DNA of 64,000 nucleotides from Pseudomicrostroma phylloplanum (GCA_039545275.1 BCHS01000010.1:372001-436000); one strand, 5' to 3'. Shown: positions 9,738 to 22,881, counted from the first letter of the stretch. Numbers and translations: made by a program. Notes: generated by a model from the sequence alone, not told the origin.

Positions 9738-12700
9738 ATGGCTCCTAGCAAGAGGCCTCCCAGCGAGGACTCAGACGGTGAGGATGCCGACCCTGCCTCG
9801 TCCCCAAATGTCAGCGTGAGTACATGCAGACGAGAGACCCTGATAAGTATGACGAGCGCTTCTGACTCCTTACCTCCTGTCTCACTCCTCACAGCGCAAA
9901 CGCAATCGCTCAAGCTCTATCCTTGCAGAGTCTCCCGTTGTCAATGGAGGGCGCAAGAATAGCAATCGCCAACCTTCTTCCTCGGCAAGGCAAGGCGGGA
10001 ATACCAGATTAGACGAAGAGGAAGATGAGGGAGACGTCAGCATATCTCCCACCTTCAAAGCCGAAGCCGATGCTTCCATGGCGGAGATACAGGAGGACGA
10101 CGCATCATCAGAGGACGAAGTAGTCGACGACGGAGAAGTCGATGATGAAGATCGTGCTGAGCTTGAAGAGATGGATCGCCTTGTCAAGGAGTCTCACACC
10201 CAAGGCGGACACGTAGCCGAATCGGGTGTCATAGAGAGGGTAGAGCTGGTCAACTTCATGTGCCACAAGAGGCTCACTGTCACCCTTGGCTCACAAGTGA
10301 ACTTCGTCATCGGTCACAACGGAAGTGGGAAGAGTGCCGTGCTTACTGGCATCACCATTGCTCTCGGAGGCAAGGCTGCCTCGACCAACAGAGGAAACAG
10401 CTTGAAGAGCTTCGTCAAAGAAGGCAGCACTGCTGCTGAGGTCGTGCTCTGGATCAAGAACAAGGGTCCTGAGGCATTCAAGCATGATATCTACGGTGAT
10501 CGAATCATTGTAGAGAGGCGGATCAACGCGGATGGAGGCGGTCACTGGAAGATGAAGAACGCTCAAGGCAAGATGGTATCTAGCAAAAGAGACGAGCTCA
10601 ACGCCTTTTGCGATCACACCAACATCCAAGTGGACAATCCGATGAACGTCTTGACGCAGGATTCGGCACGTCAGTTCCTGAGCTCTTCGAATTCTGGAGA
10701 GATGTACGACTTCTTCCTTCGGGGTACTCAGCTCAAGCAACTCTCCGACGAGTACGAGATGATCAACACCAATGTCATGAAGATGAAGCGAACAGTGGCC
10801 AAGAAGGAAGAGGCTTTGCCCGACTTGGAAAATGCCGCTAGAGAGGCTGCCAGCCGTTATCAATTGGTTGAGAAGCAAAAGGATCAGCACAAGAAGCTAC
10901 AAGAGCACAAGAACATGCTCGTCTGGTCGCAAGTGACTACCAAGGAGAGGGAGCGCGACAGGCTTCATGAACAGACGGAGCGGTCCCGATCAAAGCTCGA
11001 CAAGAACATCAAGGACCTCGAGCGGCTTGAGGCTATGAGAGCAGAAGTCAATGCGAAGATTGTGACGATAGAGAATCGTGGTAAGACCGAGGGCGATCGT
11101 ATCGCTCCTTTGCAGCAGGAGCGGGACCAGATCAAGAGCGACATCAGAGCCCTCAAGGGCGAGCTGATCAAGGCACGGAACGAGGAGAAAGACCAGAGCG
11201 CTCAGTATTCCAATCTCATGAAGACTGCCGATGATCTACAACGACGAATCGACGATGAAGCTGCTAAACTTGCAAACAACAACCAGGGCAAGAGGGAGGC
11301 TCTTGACGCCAAACACCGTGAAGTCAAGGAGCGGAAATATGCACTTGACGTCGAAGAGGCTGAAATTCGCGACAACATCAGACAGGCTGATCCGAAGATC
11401 AAAGCTTTCATGGCTCAAGAAGCGGAGGCGATGAGCAAAAGGGCTAGTGCTAGAGAAGAGTTTGAGCAGACGGAGGCGCTATGTCAACGTCTGGCCGCAA
11501 CAAGCAAGAACTCTATGGAGGCCTTTGGTGCTAGCGTTCCTGCTCTGCTGCGAAGCATCAACACCGAAGGGAGGTGGCACCAAAAGCCAGTCGGGCCCAT
11601 TGGCAGATATGTCAAGCTCAAAGACCCCAAGTGGGCTCCGGTCCTCGAAAGCGTCATTGGCAACACGCTGAACGCATTCTGCGTTGTTGATCATCACGAT
11701 CGAAAGATACTCGAGGAGCTCAAACGTCGTCATGGCGCCGGCGACGTCACCATTCTGACGGGTTCCAATGAGGTTTTTGACTTTTCGGGCGGTGAGGCCC
11801 CGCAGGGCGTCCTCACGATACTCCGCGTCCTTGCCATCGAGAATGACTACGTTCTGCGTCAATTGGTCAATTCCGTCCACATCGAAGCAGCTGCTCTAGT
11901 CGACCGACGAGTCGATGGTGACGAATTGATGCGCCAAAGCCTTCGCAACGTCCGGTATTGCTTCTCAGGCGACATGTACAGGATCGGTGGAGGTCAAGTC
12001 GGAAGTACAACTACCACCCTCAACCCCTACAGAGGGCCACCTCGCTTGTCCGCCGATGTACAACAGAGGCTGAAACAAGCACAAGCCCACGGCGCTGAGT
12101 TGCAAAAGAAAGTACAGGCAGCTGATGCCGCGCTGAGGGAGATCGCCGCGGCAAAGAAGCAGGTGGAGGATAGTCTGAGAACCAACCGTCAACGTCTTGG
12201 TCTTATCGTCAAGAAGCTGGCAAAGGTCAAGGATGAGATGCACCAAATCGAGGAAGACATGCGTGAGGACGAGCCTGCCAATGTTGCTGCGCTAGAGGAC
12301 TCTAGGAGGGAAGCTCGCGAAGAGCTCGACAGGTCCAAGGAGGCCTTCTCTGCGATTCAAGCCCGCAAAGAGGAAGTGGAACAAGAGCTCCGACCCAAAG
12401 TGGAGCGATCTGAGGAGCTCAAGAGGCAAATTGAAGCTTTTGCTGATGAGGCGGGAGCAGTCAAACATGAGCTAGAGAAAGCCATCGAGGAGCGATTGAA
12501 GACTCAAGCTACTGAGAAGCAAAGAAAGGCAGCTGTAGAGAAGCATCAGGCTGACTTGAAAGCCTTTGAGGAGCAGGAGGCGGATAAGCAACTGGATCTG
12601 GATCATGCCCTTGAGCAGGCCTTCGAGTATACCGATGGAGAGAGGGTCAAGGCTGACCGAGCCACCGAATACTATGAGCGAGAGATCGAGGCCCTCGAGA

Positions 12701-13374
12701 AAAACATCGAGCGAGCTCGTAGAGAGGGCGGAGGCTCTCTGGAACAGGTGGTGGCAGAATATCGCAGCCGTCAAAGGGCCTATGACGAAGCCAAGCGAGA
12801 GCTCGACGATATGAAGGCTGCGATCAAGGCTTTGACCAATGCGATGTCGCTCCGACTAGCCATGTGGCAGCAATTCCGCCAACACATCTCCCTTCGAGCT
12901 CGCAGCAATTTCACCTACCATCTATCGGTCCGAGGTTACACTGGCTCTCTGCACTTCAACCACGACGCGCAAAAGCTGAGCATCAAGGTGCAGACAGAGG
13001 ACAGCAACGGCGCCAACGGCGTTCGCCCCTCCAACACTGCAGGTGGAGGCAGAGGAGCCTCTCAGCTCAGCAAGGACCCCAAGTCGCTCTCAGGAGGCGA
13101 AAAGTCCTTCTCTACCATCTGTCTACTTCTCTCTCTCTGGGAAGCCATCGGCTGTCCTATCCGGTGCCTCGACGAGTTCGACGTCTTCATGGACGCTGTC
13201 AACCGCAAGATCTCGATGAAGATGCTCATCGATACGGCCAAGACTTCGTACAATGTCCAGTACGTTCTCATCACCCCGCAGGCCATGGCGAACGTCAAGT
13301 TCGGGCCAGAGGTGCACATCGTGCGGCTGAAAGACCCAGAGAGGGGCCAAGGAGTCCTCAACTTTGGCTCTTAG
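9738..13374 (+). CDS. SMC6: Structural maintenance of chromosomes protein 6
   Basis: Two exons, 9738-9815 and 9895-13374, giving 1185 aa. The first exon starts at ATCATGGCTCC and ends at a GTGAGT donor. The ATP-head is split between the two ends: Walker A GHNGSGKSA at about 166-174, the ABC signature LSGGEKSF at about 1091, and Walker B within IRCLDEFDVFMDAVN. Between them lie two long coiled coils around a hinge (about 540-700) that shows the FCVVDHHDR-type core. The N-terminal 140 residues are acidic and Ser-rich. Known role: the Smc5/6 complex acts in recombinational repair, replication-fork stability and rDNA maintenance in the nucleus. The family is usually 1,100-1,150 aa, so the length fits. 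The gene is divergent from RFC4, with 287 bp between the two start codons. Confidence 0.95.
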
Positions 13375-13556
13375 AATTGGCGATCGTGCTTCGCGCAAGT
13401 CACCTCAGAACTCAGGAAGTGGTCAGAGTCTACTTGCTCGAGCCCTTTCCCTTTACCCGTGTTGTCTCTTGTAGTCTCTTCGCCTTCATGTATTTGTCCG
13501 TCGCTCAATCCTAAAAGTACACATTCACTTCGCCTGCCATGTCTAATCCTCGACCC

Positions 13557-14020
13557 TCACTTCTGAGGCGCTCCATTAGCGTTCACAGCCTTGATGAGGT
13601 TGTATGCGAAGGTAGAGTGAGCTGGAGCCGGGGACGAAGCTCCAGAGACTGATGGGCGGTCGAGAGAAGGAAGCTCATGTCAGAAGGGCGAACCTGATGA
13701 AGCCAGATCTATACGCTCCCTAGATACTCACCCTTGGCAGCGTCTGCCCAAGCTGACTTCTTGGCTCCGCCTCCTGAAGCCCCACCTGCACTGCTGTTTG
13801 TCTGCCCCTGTAGGACTTGCGGTGACTCTGGCGGCCATGGACGCACGAGAAGGCGTGACAGGCATCAGCAATGAGAGACAGTCCGAGCGGGAGAGGTGAG
13901 GGTGCTCTACTCACGACTGTTGATTGCATTCCATCGCAACTTGAGGAAGTCCTCTACCTCTGTGCGATTGAAAGCCATCTGTGCGCCTGCGGCAGATGCT
14001 GAGGAGGGAGGAGGAGCCAT
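13557..14020 (-). CDS. Small spliced orphan protein, 84 aa
   Basis: Three exons on the minus strand: 14020-13915, 13815-13732, 13621-13557. The reading frame continues cleanly through both introns, whose donors are GTGAGTAG and GTGAGTAT and whose acceptors are CAAG and CCAG. The product is small and soluble. It has an Ala/Pro/Ser start, a helix-like segment MAFNRTEVEDFLKLRWNAI, a Gly/Ser/Ala linker, then KKSAWADAAKAHSTFAYNLI and a short polar end. I do not recognise the family. The start could also be the in-frame ATG at 13978 (MAFNRTEV), or 14092 if the leader is coding. The second acceptor was chosen because it gives a plausible protein; a neighbouring CAG acceptor would shift the frame. 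It is divergent from the mitochondrial gene at 14297. Confidence 0.6.
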
Positions 14021-14296
14021 GTACGTCGCCGTTGGGTGAGGTGACGCCAGATCGAAAGGCCGGAGGGAAGGAGGAATACCCACGAGGTCCAATGGCTCGG
14101 ACCATGGCCCTTTGGCTCTCTGCCGCGGGTCAACTCGAGCTTCCGCCTCGGCTGCCCTGTGCTAATTTCTCTCCTCTCCTTTCCTTGACTTCTTCCTACT
14201 CCAACACACCACCTTCGTTTCCACCTCACCTCCCCCGCCTCGGCCTCTATTTGCTCGCCCTTTTGCGAGGAGCTAGAAGCGTCTTCTCTGAAGTCG

Positions 14297-17138
14297 ATGG
14301 CCTGTCGTGCGGGCTCGAGGTTGAGCAGAGTCTGGAGCGAGGCAAGCTCCTCCTCCAGCCACGCCTCCTCTGCCTCGCTACCCCGCGCCGCACCAACCCG
14401 CCTCCGCTTACGCCATCCCGGCTATGCTTGTCTGCGATGCTACAGCGATGCTCCGTCCCAAGCTGAGAACAGTGAGAGCGGAGCATCTAGCGGACCGGCG
14501 AAGAACGCTCTCAAAGAAGAGCTGGCAGGGTCATCTACGCCGGTGACAAAGTCCGAGCTGAAGCGAGCAGGCTTCCTAGACGAAGCCATCTCAGCCGAGT
14601 ACCGCGCGACTGCCTCTGGAAAGCTAATACGACGTCGGATACCCCGAGCTACTCTGACTCTCGAAGAGTTCCGCAAGCTCAAACCTCGTGCTCCGAAGAT
14701 TTCTCCTATGAGAGGGAAGGACAAGCGGGATTTCGAGGCCGCGAAGCAGGATGCTGCTTGGCAGAGGACGTTCGATGAGATTTCTGCCGCTCTAGGAGTG
14801 GAGCAATTACGGCAGCTGGCAAAGACGGCAGGGATCACCACTTCCCACCAAGCCAAGAAGACTGAGCTCATCAGTGGGCTTCTGAAGGACCAGTTCAATC
14901 TCTTGAGCCCACAAGAGAGACAGAGGATGGCAAAGGAAGAAAGGGTGGATAGAAGGATACCAGTCAGCAAGACGGAGCTCTTCCTTCTCCTTGTCAATGG
15001 TGGATACTCGTTGGGAGCTCTGGCCCAACAGACGGGACTGACGCTGAAGCCAGATGCTAAGGCAGAGGAAGGAAAGGCTGTGGAGTACGCCATTATTGCT
15101 TCAGGTCAAGAAAAGGCTCTGGGATCGGTACTGGACGAGAAGATGCAGCTGTTCCGAGAGGTGAGTTTTGTGGAGGCAAAAAGTGTCCCATCGGCCTTTC
15201 TGATCACTGACCTTTCCTTCTACACATGCTGCTCAGGCTATCGAGATCAAAGATTTACCGCTGCAAGTGCGAGTCGAAGCTCTTGATCCCGCCATCGTCC
15301 GTACCATCTCCGCTCGGACTCGAACGGTCATCGAGCGAGCCGACGCAGCTCACCGTGGCTCTCCTGGCCTCAGGCTCACGGCATTGTCCGAGTACGACCT
15401 GGGTCAAGCTCAGCTCCAGCTGGCAGCTCACCAAGCTGAGTTCTTTCAGCTCCCGAGCCCGCTAGCATCGTATGCTCAACCCTCCCCTCTAGATCCGACA
15501 TACGATGACGCACTCCTGCAAGGCGATCTGCAGCACTTTGCTTTTCTACCGAAAGCTACGCCTTCCGTTACACCCTGGATGACCGAAGTCACGCTGGGAG
15601 GGGAGGACACGCCTGTCTATCGCTTGGCGAGAGTAAGGGAAGCGGGGCGGGCAGCGGGCAATGATCAGATGAGCAGGACCTTCGTCGGGCTAGACATGTT
15701 GACCTCGTCAGGGCGAACTTCGACGTCCTTGGAGCCCGTCGATAACTGGAGTTGGCTAGACGCACGGCTCGAGCTTGAGCCTTTGGCAAAGCAGGTCGAT
15801 CGTCTGCATTTGAGTAAGCCTGAGGCGGCCAGCACTACGCACACCCTATCAGTGGGAAACCTGGTCTTCCCCGGCGATGTCACAAGCGACGACCCAGCGG
15901 TGGCCCATCTGCAGCACCTCCTCAACCCTCCTCTGTCAGGGTACTGGACACTCGATACCGCCTTCGAATGGCTGCGCCGTCGGCCGCCCCTAGAGGCAGG
16001 CGAAGAGGAGAGCGATCTGTTCCGGAACCCGAGGCGGCCTTACTGGATCAGTGATCGACTGCCGCATCTGCCCGTTGACGGGACTGGAGCATTGCCTGCT
16101 CAGGTAGCGGAGGTAGTAGATACGAAGAAGTCTGCTGAGGAGAACGAGGTGTTGAGACTGGTGTATCGGCTTCGGCCGTCGGACACTGGAGACGATGCGA
16201 GCATCTGGAGACTGCACGTCAACATCGAGGAGAAGTTCGTGTCGAAGTCACACGAGACATCAAAGGCAGAGAGCACGGAGCAGGTCGAAGCGTCAGCTCC
16301 TCTCGAGGAGAAGCAATCTCCTGTCCCTTCCGATGTGACGGCGGAGGAAGGCCCTGCCACCGAGCCCGCCCAACCTTCTCAACAGAATCTCCCAGCAGTT
16401 CCTCAGCACATCTACACCATCACCTCCGCCTACTGGACCACCTCGAGAGAAGTCGACGTCCTCTGTCCCGACGTGCCTCAGGACCTGCGGCTCTCTTCGG
16501 CCATCAAGATTCCCGTAGACACAGAAGCCCTCGGAGCGGAGCCCCGTCTGTACGACTATCTCAACTCTCTCAGGAGGTGGGTGAGGAGAGCGCTCAGTGT
16601 CGCTCCTCCTTCGTCTAGCAGCGCCGGAGGAAGCAAGGCGAGCGAAGCACTTACCCCCGAAGGCGAGGAGGGAGACGGAGAGGGTGGGGAGGAGGGGCAA
16701 GGAGGGGACGATATCAAGCACGCTCTTCATCCACGACACGGTCGCGTCCCTACACCGCTGCTGCACAAGAGCCGACTGAAGGCGGTGCCGCCCCTCTCTT
16801 TCTCCCTCCTCCCCGTCTCTGCCTCTGCGGCTGCCTCTGGTGCGGCGTCTGGGAAGAAGGCAATCCTGCACCTCGAGACCGTCGAGCGCATCGCTACCAC
16901 CTCGTACCCGCTGCTTAGAGGCGGTGAGAGGGCAGAGGGAGAGGCAGAGGTGGAGGAAGGCAAGCTGATCACGGAGACGAGCGTGTCGCACATGCTGAGG
17001 TCTGCCAAGACTTCGAGCCGGGTTGAGTGGACTTCACCAGCGTCGTCAGCAGATGGAGAGGGAGAGAGCGCGTCAGACGGGCAGTCCGCATGGCAGAAGC
17101 GGCTCGCACAGGTGGCTGCTCTCATGGCTGCTCGATGA
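14297..17138 (+). CDS. Mitochondrial protein, possibly Sls1-like
   Basis: Two exons, 14297-15160 and 15237-17138, giving 921 aa; the intron has a GTGAGT donor and a CTCAG acceptor. The N-terminus is Arg/Ser/Ala-rich without acids for about 48 residues and has RCYS near 47-50, typical of a mitochondrial presequence. A helical segment LGVEQLRQLAKTAGI with AKKTELISGLL follows, resembling the N-terminal region of the fungal Sls1 family. It precedes a long low-similarity region, acidic Gly/Glu linkers (about 770-800) and a C-terminal domain containing LKAVPPLSFSLLPV. Yeast Sls1 is an inner-membrane protein that coordinates mitochondrial transcription and translation. I assign the family tentatively from this pattern and the targeting signal. 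No clear transmembrane helix was seen. Confidence 0.6.
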
Positions 17139-17311
17139 GAGGCAAGATCGACAGGCTAAAGCGGGTCGAAGCATGGCATTCTGGGACATGGGAGAAGGGG
17201 CTTTACACTGTACACACTCCACTCGCATCCTGTAAAATCTACTCCACTCTGCCTCGTTCTCATCTCTTCCCTCATCTCGACTTCTCTAGCCTCCTCGCTC
17301 TGCTGCTTAGG

Positions 17312-19025
17312 CTAAGCAAAGTAGAGATCAACAATCATCGTCGCCACTCCCAATATAATCTCCAGCACAATGAGGACAATGACGATGATCTCTAGCCACT
17401 CGGAGTGACTGCTGGTCACCTGGTCCTTGAGGAGTTGCAGCATGTCCTGTAGCACCTCTACGCGCGCATTCAGTAGGTCGATTCGTTGTGGGATCTCCAG
17501 ATAGGAGCGAGCGGCACTGTAGAGGGGTTCGAGATCTGGTTGGGCCCAGAAGATTTCGGGAGAGTCGACGATGGAGCCGACGAGGTGGATGTTCATGCGG
17601 AGGATGAAGAGCTGTCAAGAGATGGAGGGGAAAGAGGATGTCAGTCCACTGCTCGAGAGCGTAGCTGCTCGATCAACTCCTGCGTGAACTCACATGTCCA
17701 ATCTGCTTCATGATCTCAGCGGGCGGCATCCCAATCTTTCCGCTCTCTGCGATACTCTGCGGAATGTCCTTTGTGGTATCAATGGTATTGTCGATGACGC
17801 CCTCGAAGAAGCTGATCTTGGTCGACTGGGCGAGGGCGTGGGAGAGGGAGAGTTTTGTCATGTAGCTTGAGCCTCGGCGCAGGGTGATGACATCGTTGTA
17901 GATTCTGATGCACAGAAGAGGGAGTGGTGTCAGCTGATCGGCCATGCCTGACTAGGCGTAGTGTATGGCTGGCTACTCACCGGCTGTAGTCCGCCAGGTA
18001 CCAATTCAACTCTTCACTCTCGACGTCCTCCTGAGCAAGCTTCTCGACCTCGAACCTCCGAATCTCTCTCAGCAGTCTCTTCTCTTCACTCAGTGTCATA
18101 CCCCAGATGACAATGGTACCGTACTCCATGAAAAAGACTTCTGGCTGAGCTCCTTTCACCGTGAAGCGTTCTTTGCGTTCTCTCCTGGCCTCTTCCCTGC
18201 GACGCATCCGCTCCTTCTCAAGTCGGCGAGACTCTTCCTCCTCGGTTGTACCGTCGACGAGTGTGGTGGAAGAGGAAGTGCCATTGTTTCCAGCTCCGTT
18301 CCCTTCCTCGGCGCCGTTTCCACTTCCTCCTTCTGCCTCTTCGTTGAGCTCGGGTATGCCAAGCAGATCGCCCGTCTTGGTGAGAGATGCGGCTCGATCT
18401 CTTTGCGACTGTGAGGAAGAAGAGACGCCATTGCGCGCCGCATCGACGATGTCATATGTGTATGTGGTGTAGATGCACTCGTCGAACGTCATGACGTTGG
18501 TGCGATGTGATTCACTGCGAGCCTGGAGGAAGCGAGTGAGCTCCCTCATTCGATATGAGCTGTGGAGGGTACATGGGAGCAGATGTGACCGGGTCAATGT
18601 CTGGTTCTAGCATAGTTTCAATCTGAGTCACCACCCGGCACAAGTACTCACGTTGCAGTGCTGTAAGCCGTCACCCTGGGCAGAGTAGCCCTTCCCCTCC
18701 TTGTCAATCTCCTAGCATCCCTCCTCATGCTCCCCTCGGGGATATGAGCCAACCTCTTATACAGGTCTTCCTTGTCGCCTCCTTCGGTAGACTTGTCGTC
18801 GTCATCATCGTCGTCTGACGACTCTGTGTCATGCTTGTCAGTGGGGTGACGAGCATTGCTCTCGGGTTCCTCTGGAAGAATCTTGAGTTTGCCTGAGGCT
18901 TTAGTGGTTCTGGGTGGAGGAGGGTCAGGGTAGAAGACACGGCGGCCAGTCAGTACACGAGGAGAAGGTGGGTGAGAGGCTTGGGCGGGAAGGTTCTTGT
19001 CTTGAGATTCCCGATATGGAGTCAT
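17312..19025 (-). CDS. RMD1/Sif3-type DUF155 family protein
   Basis: Four exons on the minus strand: 19025-18652, 18559-17981, 17904-17694, 17611-17312, giving 487 aa. The N-terminal 120 residues are disordered and include a run of Asp. The conserved DUF155 region begins after an Arg/Glu-rich helix: FFMEYGTIVIWGMTLSEEK, ELNWYLADYSRIYND, then SHALAQSTKISFFE. A single hydrophobic segment near the C-terminus (IIVIVLIVLEIILGVATMIV) is the family's usual anchor. Yeast Rmd1 and Rmd8 are cytosolic or membrane-associated proteins linked to meiotic nuclear division, and the human relative RMND1 is mitochondrial. There is no obvious presequence here, so I favour the Rmd1/Sif3 branch. All introns start with GTGAGT. 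The gene converges on the mitochondrial gene at 17138. Confidence 0.88.
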
Positions 19026-19777
19026 GGTGGAAAGTATATGGGCGATCGGGACAATTCGCTGACTGCTGCTGCCGGGATGATGCTCACCTATTTGGCCCTG
19101 AACGTGCCTTATTGCTTGAGTGGCTAGCCAGTGCAGCGGTACCCGCCTTGCGTCCGCCCGAGGACGACATCAGTGTGTGGAAGTGGAGAGAGGGATGGGA
19201 GAGAAGGGTGAGAAGGAAGGTGAGGAGACTGGTCTGCTATGCCGTGCTACCCGCGTGTGAGGAAAGGAGGATTTACTGGTATGGCCTCGAATGGTAGACC
19301 ACTGCTCGCCTTGGCATCGTGCTCCCATCGTGCCGTCATCGGAACGGAGAGAGTGAGCGGAGATCAGAACAGGCCGAGCGGGCCGACGGTGAGGAGAGGA
19401 GAGGCGAGAAGGGCGTTGCCCTGTGCATGGGCTGCATCAGCCAAGCACCCACGGACAAAGTGGCCGGCAAAGCTGACCAGTGCCAGGGTTCAGCCAGACG
19501 CCAGAGGTGACCTCGTCCGTACCACTCTTCACATCTCACCGTAAGCTCAGACTCTGGACATCTTCATCCAGCTGGGGTCACAGGCTACTATACTCTACTC
19601 CCAAACTTCCACTGCTAGGAAAGGGTAGGCAGCTAGCCACACGCTCCTCCACTCTCAGCTCTCCTACTTCCGCCACCTCTCTACTTCAGTAAGCCACTCT
19701 CGAGGAGCGCCTCACTTCCCATCTCTCGCCTGCCCTAGGCACCGGCATACATTCACATCGTATCCGACTTAGCCAAC
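19026..19777. other. Divergent intergenic region between the RMD1-like gene and DCAF11
   Basis: These 750 bp separate two start codons. The half next to the RMD1-like gene is purine-rich; the half next to DCAF11 is pyrimidine-rich (CTCT and CCAC runs at 19640-19740). No open frame has coding character on either strand. It probably holds both promoters and both leaders. Confidence 0.5.
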
Positions 19778-22519
19778 ATGGAACCACGCGAGCCACTCTG
19801 GCAGGAGGTGTCAGCGGATGACTCTGACTCCTCAGAGAATCGCCTGGCAATGGCAGATGCATTGGAAGAGCTGGCGGAACAGGTGGAAGCTCAAGATAGA
19901 GCCATGTTCGACCTCGATGATGACGACGATGACGATGACGATGATGACGACGAGTACGAGGACATCGGAGACCTCGAAGAAGAGGAATACGAGGACGACG
20001 ATGATGAAGAGCTCGACGCAGAAGAGATCATGCAAGAGATTGATCTGGACGATGATGAGGGTGGATCAGATGACGATGATGACGAGGAAGAGGATGAAGG
20101 GGAAGGCGTACAAGCCTCATTGGCAGGTGAGTAGGGGCGAAAGTCTGGAGCAGAAAGTACGCTGCAGCTTATCACTGTCACCTCACTCCCTCTTTCCACC
20201 TCCACAGACATCATCACAGCGGCACTCTCGTCAAACGATGAGAATGCGGCGGAGGGCGACAGCCAGCAAGCTCGCCTGTCCAGGATCATCCGATCCATGG
20301 GCTTGACTGGCATCCGACAACTTCTTGCACAAGGCGGTCTCACACTACGGACACAGGCAGCTGATGACGAGGATGAGGATGATGAGGACCAAGTGAGTCA
20401 ATGCAGACTCAGGGCTGGTCACAGAGCACCTTCAGCTGACAGAGGTCGAGCCGATTTCTCTCTTACAGTGGTACGGCACTGGCACCACTCGCAGATCAGG
20501 CATGGCCGAGTTCTGGGACCCAGTCAAGGAGCCAGTCCAGGCTGGTCAGGAGCTCCATCTTGGTGGCGAGTTTGGCAGGGTAAGTTCATCAAGCAGGGTT
20601 CAAAGGCGGCTTTAATCCTACCTGTCTGTAGCTGATTCAACCCGCCTGTTTCACGCCGACTCATCAGACACCGAAGAGGCCTTTTGGCAGTCCTCCTTCC
20701 GCATTCGACCCCGGCCGTAATCTTGTCGACAGGATATCACAGAGAAGGACATCACTGCAGCGCATAGCGAAGACAGAGATGGACGACATCGTCCCCAACT
20801 CTATGGGTACTGAAGTGGCTCGCTACCCTGCAAGGGTATATTGTGGACAGTACTCGGAAGACTCCTCTTTCTTCTATACATGTACACAGGACTTCAAAGT
20901 GCATGTGAGTAAGGGTTGCTGGTTTGGACCACGCTCACAGACGACTGCCCCGGCTCACTTATAGCTATCCCCATTCCACGCAGATGTACGACACTACCTC
21001 TGCCTCATCGCGTCGTGTGCTTGAGATGCGAGAAAGGCCGGAAATGCGTCGAAGTCGCTACTACCATTCATACGGCGCTACGCAGTATACCTCTCTCAAG
21101 CCGATCAAGACCATCCAAGGGAGAATGGGCAACTGGACAATCACCGACGCCAATCTGTCGCCAGACAATCAATGGATGATCTATTCTTCTATCACGCCGA
21201 CGGTGCATCTCGTGTCTACAAGAGCAGAAGCACAAGGCGGTCAAGATCTGAGCGACAAGCAAGTGGCATTGGACTTCGGCAGCGGTGACGACGATGGAGG
21301 GGTGAGATATCGTAGCGGGGTGAGAGAGAAGAAGCCACATCGCAGAGGGCGCAGTGCTCGAATGCATCGCTAAAACCTCGTCGTCTCACTCCTATGACTG
21401 CTCCCCACAGATCTGGTCGATTCGATTCTCGGGAGACTCGAGGGAGATCGTAGCGGGAGCTCACTTTGGTGACATCTACGTCTACGACATCGAGGCACGT
21501 CGGCGGGTCTTGAGAGTCTCGGGCCACAGCGACGATGTCAACGGTGTAGCATTTGCCGACTCTGCCTCTTCCAACGTGCTCATCTCGGGCTCAGACGACT
21601 CCTATGTCAAAGTCTGGGATCGTCGCTCCTTGTCTGGCGGTAAGCCGGCGGGAGTCTTGCCGGGCCACACAGAGGGTATCACATATGTCGCGCCGAAGGG
21701 GGATGGCCGGTACTGCATCTCCAATGGCAAGGATCAGTCGCTGAAGCTGTGGGATCTGCGCAATATGAGGAGCTCGACAGAGTTTGAGTCGATGAGGAGA
21801 AGAGGTGAGTGGAGATGTTCGACCTGAAGGAAGCGGTGTACGCATGTCTGACCAGCAATGTCCTCATGCCTTTTATTTACCCCCAAGACTACGGCCTCCG
21901 CAACTGGGACTACCGCAACATGTACTACCGCAAGCCCCGCTTCGACTCGCACCCAGACGACTGCTCCGTAATGACCTACCGCGGGCACGCCGTCCTCAAG
22001 ACTCTCATCCGCTGCCACTTTTCCCCCTCCGCGACCACGGGCCAAAAGTACATCTACTCGGGGAGCGCAGATGGGCGTATCCACATCTGGTCCCTGGATG
22101 GGCAGGTGGTAAAGGTGCTCGATAGGAGCAAGACGAGGAGCCTCTTTGAGAGGGCAGACGAGGCGTCGGACCCGAGTGCCCCCGAGTGGACCCTCACTGA
22201 AGGAGCCGCCATCGAAGCTGCCGAGGCTGCACAGCAGCAGCAACAACAAGCAGGAGCCCCCCGCAGAGCAGGACTGCGAGCTCGCGCTACCAACTCGGGT
22301 ATCGGCTCCGGGGGCGGTGGTGGAGGAGGGGAGTACGCGACGACGGTGAGGGACGTCTCGTGGCATTCGTCCGAGGCGTCGATCATGAGCACCGCTTGGG
22401 ACGGGAGCGATGGGCAGTGTGGGAGCATTGCTAAGCACGAGTGGAAACCCTATGGCAAGGGGACCTCACTCGAGGATGCGTTTGCGAGGCAGAGGGAGGA
22501 AGAGGGGGAGGATGAGTGA
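19778..22519 (+). CDS. DCAF11: DCAF11/WDR23-type WD40 substrate receptor
   Basis: Seven exons: 19778-20126, 20208-20392, 20469-20579, 20632-20904, 20984-21301, 21411-21804, 21888-22519, giving 753 aa. Exon 5 could instead end at 21319 with another in-frame GTGAGA donor. The N-terminal 120 residues are extremely acidic, with runs of Asp and Glu. Seven-bladed WD40 motifs follow: ARVYCGQYSEDSSFFYT, GHSDDVNGVAFADSAS, DSYVKVWDRRS, GHTEGITYVAPKGD, SNGKDQSLKLWDLR, MTYRGHAVLKTLIRCHFSP and YSGSADGRIHIWSLDG. The order and wording match human DCAF11, including the RNWDYR insert. Human DCAF11 recruits substrates such as Nrf2 and SLBP to the CUL4-DDB1 ubiquitin ligase; a role as a Cul4 receptor here is inferred. 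A short poly-Gln tract lies near 22230-22250. Confidence 0.92.
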
Positions 22520-22881
22520 TTTAGTGGGGCAGAGCACATCTGTCTTCAGCCAGCTCTATTCAATTCTGGCCCTCTGCAAGGTGTATCAGCTGAAGACGCA
22601 AGCATCCTCGCCTGTACAATTACATGACCTATCACATCCACACCATGCAGCGCAGCGCAGCACAGCGAGAAATCTGATGTCAATGGTGATATTCAAAGTT
22701 TTGCGATCTGAAAAGAAAGATCAAGTCGTGAGAAGAAAGAGGACACCCTCCGTCCCTTCCCTTGCCCTTTATCCGCTCCCACTCCCGCTCCCGCTCCGTC
22801 TGTGTACACTTGCTCGTGCCACTGCTCTTGCTTCTGCTCGACTAGACTTTGCACGACGCAAGGCAACATACCCTGTGGGCT

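Noticed and set aside
16293..16991. 232-codon minus-strand open frame inside the mitochondrial gene
   Set aside because: It overlaps a well-supported plus-strand exon, and its composition (Arg, Gly, Leu) is that of a frame shadow.
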